The notes under the pieces: model-generated | What the model was told of the DNA's origin: nothing | Database searches by the model: none | Seen by the model: only the letters and a program-made list of their open reading frames with translations | Program-made: the position numbers and the translations under genes | In this document: one piece after another, positions 37,333-45,659 of the stretch | How the letters are laid out: every line of letters begins with the position of its first letter | Position numbering within the stretch: position 1 is the first letter of the stretch | Assembly: GCF_007556815.1 (NCBI RefSeq) | Contig: NZ_CP041745.1 | Location: 1 to 64,000, forward strand | From: Paraburkholderia megapolitana | Lineage (GTDB): Bacteria > Pseudomonadota > Gammaproteobacteria > Burkholderiales > Burkholderiaceae | Direction of reading: 5' to 3' | Length of the DNA stretch: 64,000 nucleotides

Positions 37333-38661
37333 TCAAGAGGGATCGCCCTGCGGTCCGGACTCGGGTGCAGGCGAGGCGGATTCCGGCGTAGTCTGCTGTG
37401 CATACGCGACCAGCTGCCACGTCGTATTGACGGTATGCCACTGTTCCTTGCCAAGCAGTTTTCCCATAAAACCAGGACTGCCCGCGACCTGGGCGACAGG
37501 CATCACGCTATCGGCTACGAGATACTGGCGGCCGCCGCCGGCGATTTCGTGGCTACCGGCCTCAGGGCATGTCCACCAGCCCGTTTGAGGGCAGACTGAG
37601 CCGGTCCGTGCGAGGGTACCGAGCGGCTGGATTGGGGATGACGTGTCGTTGCTAGCAGCACTACTGTCTGTGGGACGAATTCGCAGCGAGTTTACGACAG
37701 CATCGAATACTGCGACCGCCTCATCATCGGTCAGTTTCGGCCGGACTGGGTCACCATTGACGCTGGTCATTCCGCTCTCGAACTCGACGATCAGCGTCGG
37801 CTTCAACGGCTCGCTGATTTCAGTGCCCTGTGCTTCCCATCGAAACTGATGAAGCCTGTAACCGCCTTCCGTGGGGACGGTCTCAAGCAGCTCTTCACCA
37901 TGGCGACCGTTGATCTCACGCGTGCCACGGCGCACCGTCTTGATGTGGTTGACGAGGTTCGCAAAGGCATCGGGTACCGATCCACTGTCGGCGCGCTGCA
38001 GCAGGGTCGGCTCACCGAGCTTTGTCACGGTCATCGTTCGCACGGAGACGAGAACTCCCGGCCAACGCGCGAACTTGAAGCTGATGCCAGCGTCCTCATA
38101 CTGAGCCGTCTTGCCGTCGTTCGCGATAAATCCGTTCTCGAGACAGAAACCAGGACGCGAAGGAATTACATCCGCACCTCGTGCCCGAAGATTTGGAAGC
38201 AGGTCTGTTTGTAGGGTGGAAATGATGTTTTGATATTCGGCCGGAATGAGGCCAGTACGCTGAATGGAAAACACGTGCCCACCGTCCCACCTGTACGCCT
38301 CTACGCCAACGGAGGGCCCCGTCACGAGCTCCCGCGAAAGCTCGAATACCCTGATGTCCGGCGTCGGACTCTTGACACCTGTGAGTGTGAATTTGTTCTT
38401 CTGTTTTCCGGCCCGTAGATCCGCCTCGTGCCTGGTCATGTCCTGTGCGAAATTTTCCGCGTTCTCCACCGACGTCGACGAGTCGATGCGTCCGTATTCG
38501 TACTCGTACGCCTGACCGTTTATTTGCGCGTCCGCAGGTACGTCGACCAGAAAACGACCAACGCAGTAGGTTTTGGTATCGCTCATGGCAGGCTCTTTTG
38601 CATAGCAGATCGGGACAAACAGAATGGCGCAGAGCGCCGCAGCGAAACGTATCAAAGTCAT
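37333..38661 (-). CDS. Tli4-type T6SS immunity protein
   Basis: The 442-residue protein starts with a signal peptide (TLIRFAAALCAILFVPICYA, cleavage expected after YAK) and then shows the Tli4-like KTYCVGRFLVDVPADAQING start, a central repeat-like domain and a C-terminal Cys-rich WWTCPEAGSHEIAGGGRQYL. Tli4 proteins sit in the periplasm and neutralise the phospholipase Tle4. AGGAG precedes the ATG at 38661 and overlaps the end of the lipase gene, showing tight coupling of toxin and immunity. The pairing with the lipase supports the assignment; binding is inferred. Confidence 0.8.
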   Translation of the reverse strand: MTLIRFAAALCAILFVPICYAKEPAMSDTKTYCVGRFLVDVPADAQINGQAYEYEYGRIDSSTSVENAENFAQDMTRHEADLRAGKQKNKFTLTGVKSPTPDIRVFELSRELVTGPSVGVEAYRWDGGHVFSIQRTGLIPAEYQNIISTLQTDLLPNLRARGADVIPSRPGFCLENGFIANDGKTAQYEDAGISFKFARWPGVLVSVRTMTVTKLGEPTLLQRADSGSVPDAFANLVNHIKTVRRGTREINGRHGEELLETVPTEGGYRLHQFRWEAQGTEISEPLKPTLIVEFESGMTSVNGDPVRPKLTDDEAVAVFDAVVNSLRIRPTDSSAASNDTSSPIQPLGTLARTGSVCPQTGWWTCPEAGSHEIAGGGRQYLVADSVMPVAQVAGSPGFMGKLLGKEQWHTVNTTWQLVAYAQQTTPESASPAPESGPQGDPS

Positions 38662-38663
38662 CG

Positions 38664-40400
38664 TCACTCCTTGCAGGCAGGCAACTCTTCCACTGGTGTG
38701 GCAGCCTGAATGATCTTCGCGATGCAGTAGAGCACGTTCTCCTGGACAACGCGATCCGCATAGCTATGCTGGTGATCAAAGCCTTTCATCCGGAAGACGT
38801 TCTGGGTTCCAGATCCCTCTGAGATCAGTGCGCCCGAGGGGCTGGGAACCGTGCCGTCTCCAGATGATGCATCGGTGTCCGAGTCGGGCTTGTCGTGACC
38901 GGCAGGAGAGAAGGTGACTTTCTGCGACAAAACAGTAAGCGTTGTCTGCCCCAGCTTCGTAAAGGAGTCGGCCGTAAGCGTGGGCAATACGCCATCCGCC
39001 CCTGCAGGCACTGCATTCTTTGTTACCCATCGAACGTTGCTGAATGCGACGTGCTTGTCATCGCCTCCATAGTAGGCATACGTATTGGGATGGCTATACA
39101 GACCCAGCGTGTCATGAAAATCACGTACGTTGGATATCGTCTCCCCATACGCATCGAAGACAACTCCGTGCTGTTTTGCAACCAGTCCTGCGGGATCAAT
39201 CAGGGCGTCATCGACCATTGCCCACCACACATCCTTGACCCGCTTGTTGTATATCTCAGTATAAGGGTCCCCGATCGGCAGCGCTGGCATAACCGGGGTG
39301 CTGGAGCCGTTTGACTCGTGCTCGAACCTCAGCCACTTTGGGGGGTAATTTTTTGTCGGAAGCAACTCAAGCACGCCCGGTGAATTCGCCATGACGCAGG
39401 TGACGTCAGCGGCATCCCAGCCGATAATCGTCGCAACGATCGCGCCCATGATGTCAAAGAACCCGTCAGTTTCAGTGCCGGCGCGCATACGCCGGTATAC
39501 CACCGGGGCACCGCCGACCGGCTGGACGCCGTGGACCACGCCGAGCATCTGGCTCTCGGCCTTTTGCGCCGCCCGGCGGCCGACCAGCCCTCCCATCGAG
39601 TGGGTTACGATGATGACCTTGTCGGTTGAAATCCAGTATTTGCCGCGCTTGTACCAGTCGATCGCTTCGTTGATGCGCTTGATGAGCAGATCAGCAGAAT
39701 CTCCGTTACTGCCGACCCAGTTGTAGCCGCAGGCCCACACCGGATAGTAATAGTCCGCCAGGCGCCTGAACTCCGTATCGTTCAGTGGTGGGACGTCACT
39801 CTTTTCGGGATTCCACTCAGACAGCACGTCCTTACCATCCACATCCTTCAGCGTTTTCGCGGTAGTCCAGACGGGCATTTCTTTTGCGCCGGCCGTGCCT
39901 GCGTCGATGTACTGATCGTTGAGTGCAAGCTCGAGCGCGGCGAGGATGCCGCCATAGCTGTCAAAGTGAATTTCGCCCCAGCCGCGACGTCGCGCCTCCT
40001 CGTCAGTGATCGTAAAGAGACTCTTCGGGACCGCGACCTTTTTGCTGGGATCCACCATCACGCGATCGGGCATCAGCTGCTGTTGCCGTTCGGTCGGTGT
40101 CTGCTTCTTGCGTCGACGCCATTCACCCAGACCTGCCATCGCTCCATTGGGCGGCGCCCATGCCGTCGTGCCCGCCTTCTGCGCTGTGCCGTTGGCGCAA
40201 AGGTTCGTGCCCATGATGCCCGGCACGAAGATAACCGGAATGACGTGCCTTGGCGGCATGACGCCAAGTGCATGCGGCTTGAAACACTCAGGGCTGGTCA
40301 CGCTGTGGAAAATCGGATCACCGTTCTCGTCGAACTGTAGTGGTACACGACGTACGGCCTGTTTCTGGACCGGAGTAGCTTCTGCGGCAGGAGTGGACAT
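38664..40400 (-). CDS. T6SS lipase effector, Tle4-like
   Basis: The 578-residue alpha/beta hydrolase shows the oxyanion strand VIPVIFVPGIMGTNL near residue 55, the nucleophile elbow IIVTHSMGGLVG (THSMG) near 265, an acid candidate in SSGDGTVPSPSG near 520 and a His in KGFDHQHSY near 545. Such Tle effectors hydrolyse membrane phospholipids in the target cell periplasm. No signal peptide, consistent with T6SS delivery. It lies between vgrG and a Tli4-type immunity gene, so it is probably loaded on this VgrG with the nearby PAAR. A Tle subfamily other than Tle4 is possible. Confidence 0.85.
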   Translation of the reverse strand: MSTPAAEATPVQKQAVRRVPLQFDENGDPIFHSVTSPECFKPHALGVMPPRHVIPVIFVPGIMGTNLCANGTAQKAGTTAWAPPNGAMAGLGEWRRRKKQTPTERQQQLMPDRVMVDPSKKVAVPKSLFTITDEEARRRGWGEIHFDSYGGILAALELALNDQYIDAGTAGAKEMPVWTTAKTLKDVDGKDVLSEWNPEKSDVPPLNDTEFRRLADYYYPVWACGYNWVGSNGDSADLLIKRINEAIDWYKRGKYWISTDKVIIVTHSMGGLVGRRAAQKAESQMLGVVHGVQPVGGAPVVYRRMRAGTETDGFFDIMGAIVATIIGWDAADVTCVMANSPGVLELLPTKNYPPKWLRFEHESNGSSTPVMPALPIGDPYTEIYNKRVKDVWWAMVDDALIDPAGLVAKQHGVVFDAYGETISNVRDFHDTLGLYSHPNTYAYYGGDDKHVAFSNVRWVTKNAVPAGADGVLPTLTADSFTKLGQTTLTVLSQKVTFSPAGHDKPDSDTDASSGDGTVPSPSGALISEGSGTQNVFRMKGFDHQHSYADRVVQENVLYCIAKIIQAATPVEELPACKE

Positions 40401-40422
40401 GTCGGAAGTCAGCGGTAGGAAT

Positions 40423-43125
40423 TCAAGGAGTCGGTCGGATCGTCAGCGGCCGGATCTGTGTGTCATGCACGATGGTCTGGTTGGCACCATCGGCACCTAG
40501 CTGGCCCGCGTCGCGTACAGCACCTGTTTCGTCGGTGACCTGATGCGGCACCTTCGTGATGGCGTTACCGGCACGGTTGGCAAGCGCAAACTGCTCGTTG
40601 GTCTTCATGGCAGAGGCGGGCATGTGCGGTAGATCGGGATTGCCGCCACCGCCACCGGTGAAGCTGAAGCTGGAGGTTTCGATCTTGTGTTCTCCACTCG
40701 ACGACGCGAGCACCTTGCCATCGGCAAGTGAGTAGGTCACGCCGTTGGCCTTCAGCACAATGCTCGGTGCCTCGATGACCATCTCCTTGAGCGAATAGAG
40801 ATGCAACCGGTCGGACGCGCCGATCTCCGTCTTGCCCTGCTGCGCCTGTATTGCGAGATCACCGCTACCGGCGATCAGCTTCATGCCAGCCTTCGCAAAG
40901 GCGGATAGCCCCTGCGCCGCGCGCAGCAGGATCTTGCGCCCCGTGGTCACGTTTACGTCCTGAACCGCGTTGACGTCGACGTGCGTGCCTGCGGATGCGA
41001 CGACGTTCCGCGGACTGGAGAGGGCGACACCGTCGGGCGCCGAGACTGCGATGATGGCTGCGCCGCCTGGCTTGTCGCTATCCCACTGCTTCAACTGGCC
41101 GACAAGTTTTTCCTGCGGAGCGGTATCGGTGCTGTCCGCTTCGTGGGTCTCTGACAGCTCTGCCAGTTGCTTCGCTATGGCGAGGGCCGCCTCAAGCTGA
41201 CCCACAAGCTCCTGCCGGTCGAGCACCTGGCCCTTCGCGCCGGCCCGGTTGTCGGTGGAGATCAGCAGACCCTGTGCGGCGCGGATCGCACCCGCCATAT
41301 CCGTGCGTAGTTCGAAACCCTCTCCACGCTTGTCTGACTTTCCCCCATCACGAGGATGGCCAATCCAGCCTTGGTTCAACTGCGTCTTGCCGTATTCGGA
41401 CGATAGTTTCGTCTTCGTCTGGGCCGTTGTGTCGTCGAAAAGCAGTTCCCCGTAGCCGGCTCCTGACACTTCCTTCGAGCGGATGCCGTAGAGCGCGGCA
41501 TTGCCCGGCAGGTTGCCCGCCCCAGAAAACTGGGTCGGTCTGCGGTTCGCGCCGTGCAGGTTCGCGATTACTACGGGCTTGTCAGGATCATTCTGCAGGA
41601 ACGTCACGAGCACTTCGCTACCGACGCGCGGCGTCAAAGCCGTGCCGGCGCCCTGATCGGCCCATGGCAGCGCCAGTCGCACACGCGCGGAATCACGGGG
41701 CGTACCTGTTGCGCCTGCCCTGGGATGGTCGTCACCACGCGCGAACAGAAACTGAATCGCAATGCGACCCTGCTCGTCAACGTCGATCTCAAGTCCCGGT
41801 GCGCCAACTACAAGCGCGCTCATGGGACCAACAGAGGGCACGCAAGCGGGGTCCCACACAGGTACGACCGGAATATCGGCCCGCACGCATTCGAAACGAT
41901 TCAGATAGGGTGCACTGTCCTGATCCAGAGTGAGCGCGGTCCTGGCTGGCGATGCCGTCAGCAGGTGGTTACGTGCGCTGGTTTCGACCCGGGTCAGAAC
42001 AAAGCGACGTTGATCCTCCGGATGCTGGTCGATTTCAGGCTGTTCCGTCAGTGAGAACACGGTCCCCGCGGCACCGCTGAACGCGCACACGACGCTTTCC
42101 CCGACAAAGTGCTTGGCCTGCTGTTCGCGTGCCTGCTGGCGGCGCAGATTCATCTGCCGGTAGTGGTTGGAGTCGTCGGCGATGTGTGGCGCGTCGTACT
42201 GGTATTCGGTGAGCGTGCTGCTGAGCGCCTTGCCGTGCTTGCCCTGATCCTGAACATTCGTTTCGCTCACTTCGTCGGCGCGCCCCGTTCTGTAGTCGAA
42301 CGCAGCGGCAATCTTCCCGCCGGGTGTGAGCGCTCGGTGGGCCTGCCAGACGGTGATTGTGTCGTCTTTCTCAGTTGCATCAGCACGGTGATAGCGCACG
42401 GTGCCGGCCGGGTTGTCTCGCCATACGTGCGCACTGTCGACCAGACGAAGCGTGTGAACAGGCCAGTTATCGTTAAGCGCATGCGAGAAGTACCAGCATA
42501 TGCCTTCACGACGCCACAGCCTGGTGAGGAATGCCGCGTCGCTTTCGCCTGCCTGCATCGTAAACTCGCGCACTGGATACGTTGCCGTCAATCCACTGGT
42601 TTCGAGTGCAAACGCGCTGGCCAGCACGCTGTTCCCGTTGATGTGTTCTTTCAGAATCGTCTGCGTGATATCGATCACGGACGCACTTCGGAATATTCGC
42701 CAAGTGGTGCGATGACGGAGAATAGACAGCCCGTCTTCGCAGGTGTACTCGTTCAGGACGAAGCCGCCATCGGACGCGAGCTGGCGCGCGCCGGTCACGA
42801 TCGTGCAGATCGTGCGCTGACTGCCGGTGAAATCACTGATGTTGAACGCAACCGGTACGCCAATCATCGTTTTCAGTGGCAAGCGTGTATCTGTCGACAG
42901 ACAGCTGAGCGTGTAATCGAGCGGTGCGCAGATGCCTTCGCTGCCGTTGAGCTCGTGAGGCAGCATGGCATTTGTCGGAAGGCCCGCATCAGGTGCAAAG
43001 CTCACCTGCAGCTGTCGTTGCGACTGACTGAATGCAGAAACCAGCTGGTCAAAATTCTTGAATGCGCCGGACAGCGCATCGAGCGGGTTTCCAGAGGGAG
43101 GGAGCGTTATCGGAGATGCGCCCAT
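40423..43125 (-). CDS. vgrG: T6SS spike protein VgrG (cluster 1)
   Basis: The 900-residue protein forms the trimeric T6SS spike. The gp27-like part (about 40-400) contains YTCEDGLSILRHRTTWRIFR, the gp5-like OB-fold region contains VRLALPWADQGAGTALTPRVGSEV near 500, and the C-terminal beta-helix (DUF2345-type, about 600-800) includes IRAAQGLLISTDNRAGAKGQ and AAQGLSAFAKAGMKLIAGSG. A Gly-rich hinge and a 70-residue tail follow, probably the effector-binding end. It is the first gene of its cluster, 23 bp before the lipase gene. The plus-strand 344-codon frame opposite it is a shadow. Confidence 0.96.
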   Translation of the reverse strand: MGASPITLPPSGNPLDALSGAFKNFDQLVSAFSQSQRQLQVSFAPDAGLPTNAMLPHELNGSEGICAPLDYTLSCLSTDTRLPLKTMIGVPVAFNISDFTGSQRTICTIVTGARQLASDGGFVLNEYTCEDGLSILRHRTTWRIFRSASVIDITQTILKEHINGNSVLASAFALETSGLTATYPVREFTMQAGESDAAFLTRLWRREGICWYFSHALNDNWPVHTLRLVDSAHVWRDNPAGTVRYHRADATEKDDTITVWQAHRALTPGGKIAAAFDYRTGRADEVSETNVQDQGKHGKALSSTLTEYQYDAPHIADDSNHYRQMNLRRQQAREQQAKHFVGESVVCAFSGAAGTVFSLTEQPEIDQHPEDQRRFVLTRVETSARNHLLTASPARTALTLDQDSAPYLNRFECVRADIPVVPVWDPACVPSVGPMSALVVGAPGLEIDVDEQGRIAIQFLFARGDDHPRAGATGTPRDSARVRLALPWADQGAGTALTPRVGSEVLVTFLQNDPDKPVVIANLHGANRRPTQFSGAGNLPGNAALYGIRSKEVSGAGYGELLFDDTTAQTKTKLSSEYGKTQLNQGWIGHPRDGGKSDKRGEGFELRTDMAGAIRAAQGLLISTDNRAGAKGQVLDRQELVGQLEAALAIAKQLAELSETHEADSTDTAPQEKLVGQLKQWDSDKPGGAAIIAVSAPDGVALSSPRNVVASAGTHVDVNAVQDVNVTTGRKILLRAAQGLSAFAKAGMKLIAGSGDLAIQAQQGKTEIGASDRLHLYSLKEMVIEAPSIVLKANGVTYSLADGKVLASSSGEHKIETSSFSFTGGGGGNPDLPHMPASAMKTNEQFALANRAGNAITKVPHQVTDETGAVRDAGQLGADGANQTIVHDTQIRPLTIRPTP

Positions 43126-43577
43126 GACTCACCTGGGCGCTAACAGAAGACGGGCGATGCGAGTCATTTTAACCCCGGAATTGTTAAACATTATTAGTTG
43201 AAACGTGGTTTGTAACTACAACAATATCTGATAATCGCAAATAATCTAAACGTACGCAATCAGTGTTACGTGATGACGCCCATTATCTCCGGAATTCCGC
43301 CGAACACGGGATTATCGAGTCACTCATTGTGCATCGGTTTTGTGTCATTATTGCCAGCAACCATTGGGGCGTATATTTTTTACCGAATCTTGGTGTGAGG
43401 CTCTTGCTCGGATTCGGTGGCGCGCGAAGCTGAACGCGGCTCAGGTCGGCGAGGATGGCTGCTTATTTCGACCGGTCATGGCTCCCCTTTTTCAACGCCA
43501 ATAGGGTAATCCCGTACAACCGATGGTACCTTCGAACTTAATCAACCGCGCTGCGACGACCAACTTCTGGGAAAAAT
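43126..43577. other. Divergent intergenic region upstream of vgrG
   Basis: About 450 bases without a gene. The part 43150-43250 is strongly AT-rich next to the vgrG start and is the likely promoter and silencing region of T6SS cluster 1; a similar AT-rich block precedes the second vgrG at 58540-58680. The right part should hold the promoter of the nuclease gene at 43578. Confidence 0.5.
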
Positions 43578-44678
43578 ATGCCTATACGGACCGATCTATG
43601 GAAAATCGGCGCTCGTCCTGAGCAGCTCAACGAATCGCTGCTTCAGGGCGAACAGTTACTCGAGGACATGATCGTGGCAGCTCCCGAGATGCTTTCGGGA
43701 GAGTGGATGCTAATCGGACGCCAGGAATATACGGGGTACTCGGGCCGGATCGATCTACTTGCTATCGCACCGGATGCGTCGCTGGTGTTGATCGAGCTTA
43801 AGCGCGATCGAACGCCTCGCGATGTTGTTGCACAGGCACTCGACTACGCGGCATGGGTCGAATCATTGAGAAGCGAAGAGATAACTGCGATCTATGGACG
43901 CTTTTCGAGTGGGCGCAGTCTCGCGGAAGATTTCCAACATCGCTTCGGTGTGCCGTTAGACGAAGAGGAGCTCAATCAAGGGCACCAGATTGTTATTGTC
44001 GCGGCCTCGCTCGATCCGAGCACGGAGCGGATAGTGGAATATCTTGCCGCACAAGGTATTCCGATCAATGTGCTTTGCTTTCAGGTCTTTTCGTGGGGTG
44101 ACGGCCAATTGCTGAGTCGCTCGTGGCTGATGGATCCCATCACTGCCCAAGCGGCGGCAGTGGCGTCGAAGCCAGAATCCACCATGAGGGAGCCGTGGAA
44201 CGGTGAATATTATTGTTCGTACGGCGAAGGCACATCGCGATCTTGGGCGGACGCGATCGCGCTAGGCTTTATGTGCGGTGGCGGAGGTGCCTGGTATAGC
44301 CGGACGTTGCAATTGCTCAATCCTGGCGATCGCGTCTGGGTGAAGGTCCCGAAGCGCGGTTTTGTCGGCGTCGGGCGGGTGACTGGACGCGCAGAACCAG
44401 CCCGCTCGTTTACCGTAGTAGCCGAGGACGGAAGCAAGCGGCCTGTGCTTGACGCCGTCAAATTCGGAAACTATCACCGCGAACATCTCGACGACGACGA
44501 ACTGTGCGAATACTTCGTCCCGGTTAAATGGATTCAGACCGTTCCTGTTGCAGAGGCGATCAACGAGATCGGATTCTTCGGAAACCAGAATACTGTGTGT
44601 AAACCAACTGCTACGAAGTGGCGAAGTACGGTTGACCGGCTAAAAGAACGATTCGTTGACTTTGACCGAGAAAATTGA
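43578..44678 (+). CDS. PD-(D/E)xK nuclease with EVE-like C-terminal domain
   Basis: The 366-residue protein has an N-terminal NucS/RecB-like nuclease core: GRIDLLAIAPDASLVLIELKRDR (Asp ... ExK near residues 58-77) and VAQALDYAAWVESL (the QxxxY motif) near 86. The C-terminal half (about 215-310: GAWYSRTLQLLNPGDRVWVK, RGFVGVGRVTGRAEPA) resembles a PUA/EVE-type reader of modified bases. A reader plus nuclease would be a modification-dependent restriction enzyme or a DUF91-type repair nuclease. It stands alone next to T6SS cluster 1; role in defence is inferred. Confidence 0.75.
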   Translation: MPIRTDLWKIGARPEQLNESLLQGEQLLEDMIVAAPEMLSGEWMLIGRQEYTGYSGRIDLLAIAPDASLVLIELKRDRTPRDVVAQALDYAAWVESLRSEEITAIYGRFSSGRSLAEDFQHRFGVPLDEEELNQGHQIVIVAASLDPSTERIVEYLAAQGIPINVLCFQVFSWGDGQLLSRSWLMDPITAQAAAVASKPESTMREPWNGEYYCSYGEGTSRSWADAIALGFMCGGGGAWYSRTLQLLNPGDRVWVKVPKRGFVGVGRVTGRAEPARSFTVVAEDGSKRPVLDAVKFGNYHREHLDDDELCEYFVPVKWIQTVPVAEAINEIGFFGNQNTVCKPTATKWRSTVDRLKERFVDFDREN

Positions 44679-44700
44679 GGTACGGGCCATGCGGAAGGTC

Positions 44701-44904
44701 TCAGTCAAAGCCATGCTCGCTTGGGCAACTGAAAGCGGCGTGGAACACACATGGTGTGATGTAGTGACTGCCATTCGCAAGCGCGGAGAGAAAACGCGTC
44801 CGTGCGTGCAGCAGAATCGCGAACTGTTCGCAGAGGCTTTCTCGACCCAGTTTGAGTTCTCGCCCTGACAAGTCGTCCGTCGTGATCCAATCAACCTTGC
44901 TCAT
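44701..44904 (-). CDS. Unknown small protein, probably a remnant
   Basis: A 67-codon frame starting MSKVDWITTDDLSGRELKLG, whose ATG overlaps the stop of the upstream fragment (44901-45185) by four bases, a pattern of true operons. It ends shortly after in HAAFSCPSEHGFD and looks like the 5' part of a truncated gene. I do not recognise it. A plus-strand frame over the same bases is less convincing because it lacks such coupling. Confidence 0.4.
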   Translation of the reverse strand: MSKVDWITTDDLSGRELKLGRESLCEQFAILLHARTRFLSALANGSHYITPCVFHAAFSCPSEHGFD

Positions 44905-45185
44905 TTGACGCCAGCTTCTTCCTGTTCGTCTTCTGACTGATACAGGTCAAGCAGGCCATTGCTTCTAACGACGCGATCTCGCAGAATCATGCCGCGGCAC
45001 GGGTAGGCACCGTCCTGCGGTATTGTGTGTCCGTAAATCTCGTAGCTGTTGTCCTGCTCTGCTTCCACGCCTTCGCGATCGTTCGTGAATATAGACTCGA
45101 ACAGTCGAGTGCTATCGAGTCGAATCAGGCCGGGTCGGTGACAGCGTGGCAGAGCCCACCCAGCTGAGCAATCAGCTACCTCAGC
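44901..45185 (-). pseudogene. C-terminal fragment of an unknown gene
   Basis: The frame is open for 95 codons with protein-like content (GLIRLDSTRLFESIFTNDRE, EIYGHTIPQDGAYPCRGMIL, LLDLYQSEDEQEEAGVK) but has no plausible start, being bounded by a TAG at 45186-45188. It therefore looks like the last part of a gene whose beginning was deleted, coupled to the frame at 44701-44904. Family not recognised. Confidence 0.5.
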
Positions 45186-45334
45186 CTAACGACATCGACC
45201 ATCAGCTCCCGTATCGCCTCCTCGTACTCCGAGTCAGACCCATACGTTTAACTGTATTGAAACACCATGGGGTGTCGCACCAGTTCCCACGAAAACTGAG
45301 GGGTGCCCGGTAGCTCGGTGGTCTGAGTTCGAGA

Positions 45335-45367
45335 GGCCGCAATCTACAAATCTGGCAGATTGCGGCC
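45335..45367. repeat. Perfect 11-bp inverted repeat
   Basis: GGCCGCAATCT and AGATTGCGGCC flank an 11-base loop in the gene-poor stretch 45186-45423. No T-run follows on either side, so it is not a clear terminator. It may be the scar of the deletion that left the fragments to its left, or a recombination site. Confidence 0.6.
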
Positions 45368-45423
45368 CGCTGATTGCAGGGGCAAGCGCTTCTGCAATCG
45401 AACAGACGGCGTTCATCGTCGCA

Positions 45424-45645
45424 TCAGCGTCGCAAGAGTGACGCCGCCGGAGATGATTGACCGCTGAACGCTACTACACCGACTGCGATTAACCAGAATG
45501 CGCGCAGCAGTACGATGCGCACATCCCGGGAGATCAAGGCAAGTCGGCGCTCTCGGTCGTCTCGGAATGAACAATAAGGATTCGTCGCGGACTTAGCAAT
45601 TTCCCTTAGGCATTTTTGCTCTGCATCGTTATCTTTGGTTGCCAT
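45424..45645 (-). CDS. Small single-span membrane protein
   Basis: The 73-residue protein has a charged N-terminus (MATKDNDAEQKCLREIAKSA) and one hydrophobic segment near residues 45-62 (VLLRAFWLIAVGVVAFSG). GGAGGAC precedes its ATG. It lies 14 bp after the stop of the 553-residue gene on the same strand and should be co-transcribed. It could be an immunity or anchoring partner of that protein; no family recognised. Confidence 0.6.
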   Translation of the reverse strand: MATKDNDAEQKCLREIAKSATNPYCSFRDDRERRLALISRDVRIVLLRAFWLIAVGVVAFSGQSSPAASLLRR

Positions 45646-45659
45646 ATCGTCCTCCGGAT

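Noticed and set aside
42109..43143. 344-codon plus-strand frame opposite vgrG
   Set aside because: VgrG domains are clear on the minus strand; the opposite frame has no family features.
44656..44868. 70-codon plus-strand frame after the nuclease gene
   Set aside because: No ribosome-binding site, and the minus strand here has a four-base-coupled pair of frames that is more gene-like.
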